Below, piece by piece: positions 44,673 through 52,325 of a stretch of 64,000 bases of DNA. The translations under genes and the position numbers were made by a program. Numbering within the stretch: position 1 is the first letter of the stretch; each line of letters opens with the position of its first letter. The stretch comes from Nonomuraea roseoviolacea subsp. carminata. Its GTDB lineage: Bacteria > Actinomycetota > Actinomycetes > Streptosporangiales > Streptosporangiaceae. The notes below the pieces were generated by a model that worked only from the letters and a program-made list of their open reading frames with translations, had not been told where the DNA came from and ran no database searches. The stretch lies in the NCBI RefSeq assembly GCF_024172185.1, contig NZ_JAMZEC010000001.1, positions 6,789,001 through 6,853,000 on the forward strand, written 5' to 3'.

Positions 44673-45562
44673 GCTGTCTTCTCCGTTCGTACGAGGGGGT
44701 CAGAGGGGTGTGAGTGGGTGGTGCGGGCGGCGGCCAGCGCGGCGAGGTCGCGCCAGGCCACCTCGGGGTGCAGGGTCTCGCGCGGGTCCTCGCCGAACGG
44801 GTCGACGACCACGGTGTCCACGCCGAGCAGCCGCAGCTCCTCCAGGTCCCCGAGGACCTGGTCGAGCGTGCCCTCCCCGGCGAGCCGGTCCGGGCCGGTG
44901 ATCGGGGCGGCGGTGAGCCGCAGCCGGACACGCGGGACCATGGCCGGCACGGGCCGTCCCAGCTCCGCGGCGGCGGCCTCCATCCGGCCCGCCGCCTCCC
45001 GCAGCCAGGGCACGGTGCGCCGCAGCGGGTGCCAGGCGTCGCCGAGCCGGACGGCCCGGCGGATGCCCGCGTCGCTGTTGCCGCCCACCCACAGCGGGAT
45101 GTGGCCCGCCCGGTAGTCGTCCTCGTCCTCCCACGCGGCCCGCATCGCCAGCAGGTGCTCCTCGGTCAGCCTGCCGCGCCGCTCGAACGGCACGCCCAGC
45201 GCCGCGAACTCCTGCCGCGCCCACCCGACGCCCACGCCGAGCACCAGCCGGCCGCCGCTGAGCCGCTGGAGGTTCGCGGCCATCCGCGCGACCAGGAGCG
45301 GGTGGCGGTACGGGACGATGAGCACGGTCGTGCCGAGCCCGATGCGGTCCGTGACGCCGGCCAGCCACGACAGCGTGGTGAACGGCTCGTAGAACGGGGC
45401 AGGGTACTGCTCGGCCACGTCGGGCGTCACGACCACGTGGTCGGAGACCATCAGCAGGTCGAAGCCGAGGCCCTCGACGGTCCGAGCCCACCGGCGCAGG
45501 GTGGCGGGGTCGGTGCCGGGGCCGAAGTTCGGGACATTGACTCCTATACGCACCCGCCCCAC
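44669..45562 (-). CDS. LLM-class F420-dependent oxidoreductase
   Basis: 297 residues of the luciferase-like TIM-barrel family: IGVNVPNFGPGTDP, FDLLMVSDHVVV, GRLVLGVGVGWARQEF, GHIPLWVGGNSDAGIRRAV. In actinomycetes these enzymes use F420 (or FMN) to oxidise or reduce alcohols and other substrates; this one's substrate is unknown. It is the first gene of a two-gene unit with the deaminase, divergent from the Lrp regulator 85 bp away, which may control it. Confidence 0.9.
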   Translation of the reverse strand: MGRVRIGVNVPNFGPGTDPATLRRWARTVEGLGFDLLMVSDHVVVTPDVAEQYPAPFYEPFTTLSWLAGVTDRIGLGTTVLIVPYRHPLLVARMAANLQRLSGGRLVLGVGVGWARQEFAALGVPFERRGRLTEEHLLAMRAAWEDEDDYRAGHIPLWVGGNSDAGIRRAVRLGDAWHPLRRTVPWLREAAGRMEAAAAELGRPVPAMVPRVRLRLTAAPITGPDRLAGEGTLDQVLGDLEELRLLGVDTVVVDPFGEDPRETLHPEVAWRDLAALAAARTTHSHPSDPLVRTEKTA

Positions 45563-45600
45563 GCTATCCAGCCATGCGGGCGCTCTGGAAGGGAATGGTC

Positions 45601-45613
45601 GCCGACTGTCGGC
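45601..45613. promoter_or_regulatory. Inverted repeat between LLM and Lrp genes
   Basis: gccga-ctg-tcggc (45601-45613) lies in the 85-bp divergent promoter gap, a suitable position for an Lrp/AsnC dimer site. Confidence 0.4.
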
Positions 45614-45647
45614 GGCATTGCCGTGGATTTAACGGTAATTTCGGGAT

Positions 45648-46148
45648 ATGACCGATAATGTCGATACGACCGACTGGGCCATCCTCGCCGAGCTCCAGCG
45701 GGACGGCCGGATCCCCCTCACCGAGCTGGCCCGGCGCGTCAGCCTCAGCGCCTCGGCGACCACCGAGCGGGTCAGGCGGCTGGAGGCGGCGGGCGTCATC
45801 ACCGGATACCGGGCCGAGATCGACCTGGGCAAGGTGGGTTACACCGTTCTGGCGATGGTGCGGCTGAAGTACCCGGGCAACCGGCACCAGCCGCTGCACC
45901 GGCTGCTGGGCGAGCGCCGCGAGATCCTCGAATGCCTGCGCACCACCGGCGACGACTGCTACACGCTCAAGGTGGCCGCCGTCTCCATGGGACACCTGGA
46001 GCGGATCGTGGACGAGCTCGCGCAGTTCGGGAGCACCACCACGAACGTCGTCTACAGCCAGACACTGCCCTACCGGCCGCCGTCCTCGCCCTCGTCGCCG
46101 TCCGCACCCTCAGCACCCTCAGCGCCGTCCGCGCCCCTCGCGCCCTGA
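45648..46148 (+). CDS. Lrp/AsnC-family transcriptional regulator
   Basis: 166 residues: N-terminal HTH (DTTDWAILAELQRDGRIPLTELARRV; SLSASATTERVRRLEAAGVI) and a C-terminal RAM/AsnC ligand domain (DCYTLKVAAVSMGHLERIVDEL). It carries an atypical ~20-residue tail of PSSPSAPSAPSAPS repeats. ATG 45648. It likely controls the divergent LLM/deaminase pair and senses an amino acid or similar ligand. Confidence 0.92.
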   Translation: MTDNVDTTDWAILAELQRDGRIPLTELARRVSLSASATTERVRRLEAAGVITGYRAEIDLGKVGYTVLAMVRLKYPGNRHQPLHRLLGERREILECLRTTGDDCYTLKVAAVSMGHLERIVDELAQFGSTTTNVVYSQTLPYRPPSSPSSPSAPSAPSAPSAPLAP

Positions 46149-46151
46149 GGC

Positions 46152-47153
46152 TCATCCCGCCTGCGTGCCGGCGCGTCCGAGCCCCTCGGTCCGCACCTCC
46201 TCGGGCGCGCGGTCCGGGCGCAGGCCGCGCCACGAAGGGTGACGCAGCCGCCCGTCGCCGGTCACGTCCGCGTACCGCACCTCGCCGACCAGCCGCGGCT
46301 CCACCCAGCGGGCGTCGCGGGCGAACTCGCGCGGCACCGGAAGCCCGAACGGCGACGTGGGCCGCTCCAGCGGCGCCAGCTCCGCGCGCAGCGCCTCCAG
46401 CATGGCGTCGGTGAAGCCCGTGCCGACGTGCCCCACGTACAGCAGCCGGCCTCCCGGGTCGTACGCGCCGAGCAGCAGCGACCCGATCCCCCCGGCGCGC
46501 CGCCCCGCGCCCGGCTTCCAGCCGCCGACCACCACCTCCAGGCTGGAGAAGTTCTTCACCTTCGTCCACTCCGGACCGCGCCGGCCCGGCCGGTACGGCG
46601 AGTCGCGGCGCTTGACCACCACCCCCTCCAGCCCGAGCCGGTGGCTGGCCTGCAGCGCCGCGCGCGGGTCGCCGAGGAACGCCACCGGCGTCTGCCACCG
46701 GAAGCCCGGCCGCACCAGCCCCTCCAGCAGCTCGCGCCGCTCGTCGTACGGCAGCCGGACCGTGCTGTGGTCGCCGACGTGCAGGACGTCGAAGACCATG
46801 TACGTGACGGGGACGGTCTTGACCAGCTCGGCGATCCTCATGGGCCGGCGCTGGTGCATCCGCAGGGCCAGGGCGGCGAAGCTGGGCAGCCCGCTCTCGT
46901 CGAACGCGACGATCTCCCCGTCGAGCACGACGTCCTTCCCGCCCACGGCCCCGGCCATCGGGTACAGCTCCGGGTAGGCGAGCGTGACGTCGCGGCCGTT
47001 GCGCGACATCAGGCGCAGCGCCCCCGCCTCGACGTACGCCAGACCGCGCACGCCGTCCCACTTCATCTCCGCCGACCACAGCTCCCGCTGCGCGGGCGGC
47101 GGCAGGGGGCCGAGCTGGGCGAGCATCGGCCGGTACGTGGGCAGTCGCCCCAT
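46152..47153 (-). CDS. ATP-dependent DNA ligase (LigC/LigD-ligase type)
   Basis: 333 residues. Adenylation Lys31 in motif I (EMKWDGVRG); motif III/IIIa (VVLDGEIVAFD, MVFDVLH), motif IV (EGVVVKRRDSPY) and motif V (WTKVKN) are all visible, followed by an OB-fold. It is a stand-alone ATP ligase like mycobacterial LigC, so a DNA repair function (possibly NHEJ-associated backup) is likely. Ku and primase domains are not adjacent. Starts at ATG 47153; convergent with the Lrp gene. Confidence 0.9.
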   Translation of the reverse strand: MGRLPTYRPMLAQLGPLPPPAQRELWSAEMKWDGVRGLAYVEAGALRLMSRNGRDVTLAYPELYPMAGAVGGKDVVLDGEIVAFDESGLPSFAALALRMHQRRPMRIAELVKTVPVTYMVFDVLHVGDHSTVRLPYDERRELLEGLVRPGFRWQTPVAFLGDPRAALQASHRLGLEGVVVKRRDSPYRPGRRGPEWTKVKNFSSLEVVVGGWKPGAGRRAGGIGSLLLGAYDPGGRLLYVGHVGTGFTDAMLEALRAELAPLERPTSPFGLPVPREFARDARWVEPRLVGEVRYADVTGDGRLRHPSWRGLRPDRAPEEVRTEGLGRAGTQAG

Positions 47154-47224
47154 GACCGATGGCCTTCCCGCCCGCCGGGCGGCTACGGTCGCGCGCGGGT
47201 ACAGGGCAGGTCAAGTCCCGGCAA

Positions 47225-47345
47225 AACAGGCGCTCAGGCGGGGAAGAACGGGCGCCCAGATGGAGAAGAGCAGGCGGGAAGAGCGGGCGCCCAGGTGGGA
47301 AGAACAGGCGCTCAGGTGGGAAGAACAGGCGCTCAGGTGGAGAAG
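47225..47345. repeat. Imperfect ~21-bp tandem repeat array
   Basis: Five or six degenerate units built on aacaggcgctcaggtgggaag, the last two nearly identical. The array ends inside the 3' end of the cupin gene and probably evolved by slippage; it separates two same-strand genes. Confidence 0.8.
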
Positions 47346-47878
47346 TCGGCGAAGTCGAAGCCCGGCGACACCACGCAGCTCACCAGCACGGCCTCGTCCC
47401 CGGCCGGCCGCGCCGCCTGCCAGGCCCCGCCCGGGACCACGGCCTGCGGCACCTGCCCCTCCTCCACCAGCGGCCCGAGCACGACGGTCTCGTCGCCCAC
47501 CGTGAGCGTCAGCGGCCCGCCCCGATGCCACAGCCACACCTCGTCCGACCGGACGCGGTGCGGGACCGACTCCTCGCCCGGCTGGAGCAGGAAGTAGATG
47601 CCCGTGGCGCTGGCGCGCGGGCCGGGGTAGCCGTCGGGCCGGAACTCCACCGGCGACCGCCAGGTCTGCCGGTACCAGCCGCCCTCGGGGTGAGGCAGCA
47701 GGTCGAGGGCGCGGGCGATCGGCGGGCGCTCCTCGAAGCCGACCGGCGCCCCGTGGACGTCACGGCGCAGGAACCGCGCACCGTCCAGGACGAGCTGCCC
47801 TTCCAGGCCGCTGGCCAGGGCTTCCGCCTCGTCGGCGACCTCGATGGACGGGCCGTCGGGATAGATCGTCAGCTGCAC
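47333..47878 (-). CDS. Cupin-domain protein (DUF985)
   Basis: 181 residues of the DUF985 cupin family, with the signature LLPHPEGGWYRQTWRS and cupin barrel strands (TGIYFLLQPGE, SDEVWLWHRGGPLTLTV, VVPGGAWQAARP). Function of the family is unsettled; some are metal-binding. A CDS longer than needed at the N-terminus (residues ~1-55) precedes the domain. Divergent from the SWIM-gene operon by 80 bp. Confidence 0.87.
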   Translation of the reverse strand: MQLTIYPDGPSIEVADEAEALASGLEGQLVLDGARFLRRDVHGAPVGFEERPPIARALDLLPHPEGGWYRQTWRSPVEFRPDGYPGPRASATGIYFLLQPGEESVPHRVRSDEVWLWHRGGPLTLTVGDETVVLGPLVEEGQVPQAVVPGGAWQAARPAGDEAVLVSCVVSPGFDFADFST

Positions 47879-47958
47879 GGGCCGAGTCTACGGCCGAGGC
47901 TCTGACTAGGGTGTCAATGAGGGCTGGAAATGTCAGCCGGAGTGGCTAGTGTGCCAAG

Positions 47959-49482
47959 GTGATCGAACGGTGGAGCCGAGACCAGGTGCTCGCCCTCGCC
48001 CCCGACGCGCCGTCCCGCAAGGCCGCCCAGGGCGTGGCGCGGGCTGAGGCGTGGCCGCTGCTCGGGGTCGCGACGGCCGCGCCTCCCGCCGCCGTGCCCG
48101 CCGCGTCTCCCGCCGCCCTGCCCGCGGCGTCTCCCGTCGCCGTGCCCGCCGGGTCTCCCGCCGCCGCGTCTCCCGCCGACGTACCCGCGGCGTCTCCCGC
48201 TGCCCTGCCTGCCGCGCCCCCCGTTGCCCTGTCTGCGGCGTCTCCCACTGCCGTGCCCGCGATGTCTCCCGCTGACGCGCCCGTCGCCGGGCCGCGTCGG
48301 GGGGTCGTGCTGTTCGGCGAGTGCGAGGGCAGCGGGGCGACGCCGTACCAGACCTGCGTCGATCTCGACGGCCCCGCCTACCGGTGCGGCTGCCCCAGCC
48401 GGAAGGCCCCGTGCAAGCACGCGCTCGGCCTGCTGCTCGTCTGGTCGGCCGGCGACGTGCCCGCCGCCGCGCCGCCGCCGTGGGTCGCCGACTGGCTCGC
48501 CCGCCGCGCCCGGGGCGCTGCCCGCTCCGGCGCGAGCGAGTCCGCGCGGCAGTCGCGGCCGGGCGCGGCGACCGGCGGCCGGGCGGGCGCGCGGAGCGCG
48601 GCGACCGAGTCGGCCCGGCACGCGCGCGTGACCGCCGGGCTGGCCGAGCTGGAGCGCTGGCTCGCCGACCAGATCCGCCAGGGGCTGGCGACGGCCGGCG
48701 ACGGCGCCTGGGACGACCTGGCCAAACGGCTCGTCGACGCCCAGGCTCCCGGGGTCGCGAGCACGGTGTCCCGCCTGCGCGAGGCGCGGGCGGCCGACGA
48801 CTGGCCGGAGCGGCTGCTGGCCGAGTACGCGCTGATCGACCTGCTGGCGGTGGCCTACCGCCGCCGCGCCCACCTGTTCGCGCCGCTGGCGCAGACGGTC
48901 CTGTCACGGGTCGGATTCCCGGTCATGCGCGAGGAGGTGCTGGCCGGCCCGGCCGTCCGCGACCGGTGGGACGTGCTGGGGCGGCGCGACGAGGTGCAGG
49001 AGCGGCTGACCTCCCGCCGGGTGTGGCTGCGGGGGCGCGACACCGGGCGTCCCGCGCTGGTGCTCTCGTTCGCCCCGCAGGGCCAGGCCCTCGACCCGTC
49101 GTTCGTCACGGGCGCCACCGTGGACGCCGACCTGGCCTTCTACCCGGGCGCCGCCCCCCTCCGCGCCCTGCCGGTCACCGCGACCACGCTCGCGTCGCCG
49201 ATGGGGGAGCCGCCGGGGGTGACGCCGGAGGAGGCGATGGACGAGGTGGCCGCCGCCCTCGCCGCCGACCCGTGGACCGACTCCTGGCCGCTCGTGCTGG
49301 CCGGCGTCGTCCCCGGGCGCACGGGGCTCGGCGGGTTCCCGCTGCACCGCAGCGCGTACGACCCGTGGCGGCTGATCGCGGTCTCCGGCGGGCGGCCGGT
49401 CACGGTCGCCGCCGAGTGGACGCCCCACGGCCTGCGGCCCCTGACCACGTGGGCCGACGACGGCACGGTGGTGATCCTGTGA
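47959..49482 (+). CDS. SWIM zinc-finger protein (first gene of MoxR/VWA operon)
   Basis: 507 residues. The SWIM motif CxC-x6-CxH is at Cys143, Cys145, Cys152 and His154 (YRCGCPSRKAPCKH). Before it is a ~75-residue Ala/Pro-rich repeat (residues ~40-110); after it are helices with no recognised catalytic motif. SWIM domains bind DNA or proteins. GTG start; tagtgt 7-12 bases upstream of it may be a -10 box giving a leaderless mRNA. The stop overlaps the next gene by 4 bp (TGTGA). It heads an operon with DUF5691, MoxR, DUF5682 and VWA; role in it unknown, possibly target recognition. Confidence 0.88.
   Translation: MIERWSRDQVLALAPDAPSRKAAQGVARAEAWPLLGVATAAPPAAVPAASPAALPAASPVAVPAGSPAAASPADVPAASPAALPAAPPVALSAASPTAVPAMSPADAPVAGPRRGVVLFGECEGSGATPYQTCVDLDGPAYRCGCPSRKAPCKHALGLLLVWSAGDVPAAAPPPWVADWLARRARGAARSGASESARQSRPGAATGGRAGARSAATESARHARVTAGLAELERWLADQIRQGLATAGDGAWDDLAKRLVDAQAPGVASTVSRLREARAADDWPERLLAEYALIDLLAVAYRRRAHLFAPLAQTVLSRVGFPVMREEVLAGPAVRDRWDVLGRRDEVQERLTSRRVWLRGRDTGRPALVLSFAPQGQALDPSFVTGATVDADLAFYPGAAPLRALPVTATTLASPMGEPPGVTPEEAMDEVAAALAADPWTDSWPLVLAGVVPGRTGLGGFPLHRSAYDPWRLIAVSGGRPVTVAAEWTPHGLRPLTTWADDGTVVIL
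48079..48285 (+). repeat. Degenerate 24-bp repeat in SWIM gene
   Basis: About eight units based on gcgtctcccgccgccctgcc, encoding AASPAALP-type octapeptides (Ala/Pro-rich linker) just before the SWIM motif. Confidence 0.8.
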
Positions 49483-51101
49483 GCTGGGACGATCTCGCCT
49501 CCACGGCCCTGGTCGGCACGGACCGCCGGCCGTACAACGGAGACCTGCTGGCCGACGCGGCCGTGGAGGTCGCCCGCCGCCGGGCCGGCCGCCGCCTCGC
49601 TCCGCCGCCCGCCGACGGCGGGCGCCCCGGAGCGCCCGGCCCCGACGCCTCCGAGCTGCCCGAGCCGGAGTCGAGCGACACCGCTGAGGGCCGGGCGGAG
49701 GCGGGCGACGCGGCGGAGGGCCGGGCGGAGGCGGGCGACGCGGCGGAGGGCCGGAGGGCAACGGGCGACGCGACGGAGGGCGGGAGGGCAACGGGCGACG
49801 CGACGGAGAGCAGGACAGCGCCGGTTGGCGCTGCCGGGAGCGGGGCCGAGTCGGGCGGCGCTGGTGAGAGCCGGGCCGTGCGGGCCGGGTCCGTGGAAGG
49901 GGGGATCGCGGACGAGGAGGAGCAGGAGGCCGTCGGCCGTCGCGCCGCGGAGAGGCTGGCGCGGATCCTCGGCGGCGAGCACGAGCGGCTGCTGCCCGAG
50001 TGGCTGGCCGCCGCGGCGGCGACCGGCCGCCGGGTCCCCCCGTACGTGCTGCCCGAGCTGCTCGACCGCGGCCGCCGCGACCACTCCATGCGCGCCCACC
50101 TCGGCGTGCTCGCCGGGCGGCGCGGCCGCTGGCTGGCCGCGCTCAACCCCTCCTGGGCGTACCTGCTGGAGGAGCCGACCGGCGAGACGTGGGAGCTGGG
50201 CAGCCCCGCCGACCGCCGCGCCTACCTGCGGCGGCTCAGGGCCGGCGATCCCGGGGCGGCGCGGCTGCTGCTGGAGAGCACGTGGGCGAGCGAGACGCCG
50301 GACGACCGGGCGGAGTTCGTGACGGTGCTGGCCGACGGGTTGTCCATGGCCGACGAGCCGTTCCTGGAGAACGCCCTGGACGACCGCCGCCGCGAGGTCC
50401 GCCAGCAGGCCGCCAACCTGCTGGCCCGGCTGCCCGGCTCCCGCCTGTCCGGGCGGATGGCCGAGCGGGCCCGCGCCTGCTTCACCATCGCCGCCGACGT
50501 CATGCGCGTGGAGCCGCCCCGGGAGTGCGACCGGGCGATGGAGCGCGACGGCGTCAAGGTCAAGCCGCCCCGCGGCATTGGCGAGCGGGCCTGGTGGCTC
50601 CAGCAGGTCATCGCCCGCGCCCCGCTGGAGATCTGGGGCCCCGACCCGGCGCCGCTGCTGGCGCTGCGCATCCCCGACTGGGACGCCGAGGTGAAGACCG
50701 CCTGGGTGCGGGCCGCCCTGTTGCAGCGCGACCCGCGGTGGGCGCGGGCGATGTTCGCCTGGGACCCGATCGCCGACCTGCTGACCGTGCTGCCGCCGGA
50801 GGAGCAGCAGGTGCTCGCGGCGGCGTTCGTGCGGGAGCACGATCTCGACAGCCAGTTGATCATGGTGTTGGGCGGCGTCTCCCCGCAGTGGCGCGAGGAG
50901 CTGGCCACGGCCGTCCTCGCCAAGATCGTCAAGGTGGCCGGCACCCAGCCCTGGAACCTCGGCGAGCTGGTCAAGCTCGCCGGCGAGCGCGTCGCCCCCG
51001 TGCTGGCCGAGCCGGCCGCCCGTTACTCGACCGAGCCGGCGGTGCAGCAGGTCGCCGCCCTGCTGCGGTTCCGCGCCGACATGATGGAGGAGCTCTCGTG
51101 A
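49479..51101 (+). CDS. DUF5691 family protein (HEAT-like), second gene of MoxR/VWA operon
   Basis: 540 residues, GTG start overlapping the SWIM gene stop by 4 bp. N-terminus SWDDLASTALVGTDRRP is typical of the family. A repeat linker (AEAGDAAEGRA, residues ~70-110) is followed by a helical solenoid of HEAT/ARM-like pairs (LAALNPSWAYLLEEP, WASETPDDRAEFV, DDRRREVRQQAANLLARLPGSRL ...). No catalytic motif. Known distribution: with MoxR/VWA genes in actinomycetes. Likely a scaffold; function not known. Stop overlaps the MoxR start by 4 bp. Confidence 0.82.
   Translation: MSWDDLASTALVGTDRRPYNGDLLADAAVEVARRRAGRRLAPPPADGGRPGAPGPDASELPEPESSDTAEGRAEAGDAAEGRAEAGDAAEGRRATGDATEGGRATGDATESRTAPVGAAGSGAESGGAGESRAVRAGSVEGGIADEEEQEAVGRRAAERLARILGGEHERLLPEWLAAAAATGRRVPPYVLPELLDRGRRDHSMRAHLGVLAGRRGRWLAALNPSWAYLLEEPTGETWELGSPADRRAYLRRLRAGDPGAARLLLESTWASETPDDRAEFVTVLADGLSMADEPFLENALDDRRREVRQQAANLLARLPGSRLSGRMAERARACFTIAADVMRVEPPRECDRAMERDGVKVKPPRGIGERAWWLQQVIARAPLEIWGPDPAPLLALRIPDWDAEVKTAWVRAALLQRDPRWARAMFAWDPIADLLTVLPPEEQQVLAAAFVREHDLDSQLIMVLGGVSPQWREELATAVLAKIVKVAGTQPWNLGELVKLAGERVAPVLAEPAARYSTEPAVQQVAALLRFRADMMEELS
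49688..49808 (+). repeat. 30-bp tandem repeat in DUF5691 gene
   Basis: About four units of a 30-base sequence beginning gcggagggccgggcggaggc, encoding AEGRAEAGDA-type decapeptides; later copies are diverged (ggagggcaacgggcgac). Confidence 0.88.
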
Positions 51102-52207
51102 ACGACCTCAGCCCGGTGAGCAGCCCCCGCCAGGGGAGCGACGCCGAGGTGCTGCGTCCCCACGCGGAGGAGCAGTACGCCGAGGAGCTGCACCTGCTCG
51201 CCAAGGAGGACGACCGGCCCCGGCCGCCCGGCTGGAAGCTGTCGCCGTGGGCCGTCACCACCTACATCCTCGGCGACGGCGACCGCGTCACGCCGAAGTA
51301 CGTGGGCGCCCGCCGGGTGGTCGAGGTGGCCGTCGCCACGCTCGCCACCGACCGCGCGCTCCTGCTGCTCGGCGTGCCGGGCACGGCCAAGACCTGGCTG
51401 TCGGAGCACCTGGCCGCCGCGATCAGCGGCGACTCGACGCTGCTCGTGCAGGGCACCGCCGGCACCGCCGAGGAGGCCGTGCGGTACGGCTGGAACTACG
51501 CGCGGCTGCTGGCCGAGGGCCCGTCGATCGAGGCGCTGACCCCGTCGCCGGTGATGCGGGCCATGGCCGAGGGGCGCGTGACCCGGGTCGAGGAGCTCAC
51601 CCGCATGCCGTCCGACGTGCAGGACGCGCTGATCACCGTCCTGTCGGAGAAGACGCTGCCCATCCCCGAGCTGGGCCGGGAGGTGCAGGCGCGGCGCGGC
51701 TTCAACCTCATCGCCACGGCCAACGACCGTGACAAGGGCGTCAACGACCTGTCCAGCGCGTTGCGCCGCCGCTTCAACACGGTCGTGCTGCCCGTGCCGG
51801 CGACGGCCGAGGAGGAGGTGGACATCGTCGCGCGGCGCGTCGACCAGCTCGGCCGGTCGCTGGAGCTGCCGGGCACGGGCACGGGGCTGGAGGAGATCCG
51901 GCGCGTGGTGACGGTGTTCAGGGAGCTGCGCTCGGGGGTGACCGAGGACGGCCGCACCCGGGTGAAGTCGCCCAGCGGCACGCTGTCCACGGCCGAGGCC
52001 ATCTCGGTGCTCACCAGCGGGATCGCGCTGGCCGCCCACTTCGGCGACGGGGTGCTGCGGCCGGCCGACGTGGCGGCGGGCATCGTCGGGGCCGTGGTGC
52101 AGGAGCCGGTGTCGGACCGGGTGGCGTGGCGGGAGTACCTGGAGACGGTCGTCCGTGAGCGTCCGGGCTGGCAGGACTTCTACCGCGCCTGCCGCGACGT
52201 CTCCTGA
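51098..52207 (+). CDS. MoxR-family AAA+ ATPase
   Basis: 369 residues, GTG start coupled to the DUF5691 stop (4-bp overlap). Walker A LLGVPGTAKT (about 90-99), Walker-B region RVEELTRMPSDVQDALI with Glu165-Glu166 where most MoxR proteins have Asp-Glu, sensor-1 LIATANDRDKGV and Arg-finger ALRRRF. C-terminal lid domain follows. By family it partners with a VWA protein to remodel or insert cofactors into target proteins. This MoxR/VWA pair brackets DUF5682. The gap to DUF5682 is 118 bp, without a visible terminator. Confidence 0.9.
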   Translation: MNDLSPVSSPRQGSDAEVLRPHAEEQYAEELHLLAKEDDRPRPPGWKLSPWAVTTYILGDGDRVTPKYVGARRVVEVAVATLATDRALLLLGVPGTAKTWLSEHLAAAISGDSTLLVQGTAGTAEEAVRYGWNYARLLAEGPSIEALTPSPVMRAMAEGRVTRVEELTRMPSDVQDALITVLSEKTLPIPELGREVQARRGFNLIATANDRDKGVNDLSSALRRRFNTVVLPVPATAEEEVDIVARRVDQLGRSLELPGTGTGLEEIRRVVTVFRELRSGVTEDGRTRVKSPSGTLSTAEAISVLTSGIALAAHFGDGVLRPADVAAGIVGAVVQEPVSDRVAWREYLETVVRERPGWQDFYRACRDVS

Positions 52208-52325
52208 CCCGTCCCGTCCGGCGCGGCTCATCCTGCCCGCCTGCGCGGCCCGTCCTACGCGGCCCGTCCGGCGGGTCCGTCCGGTGGGGCTCCGCCCATG
52301 AGGCTTCCATCTGTGAGGAGATGCG

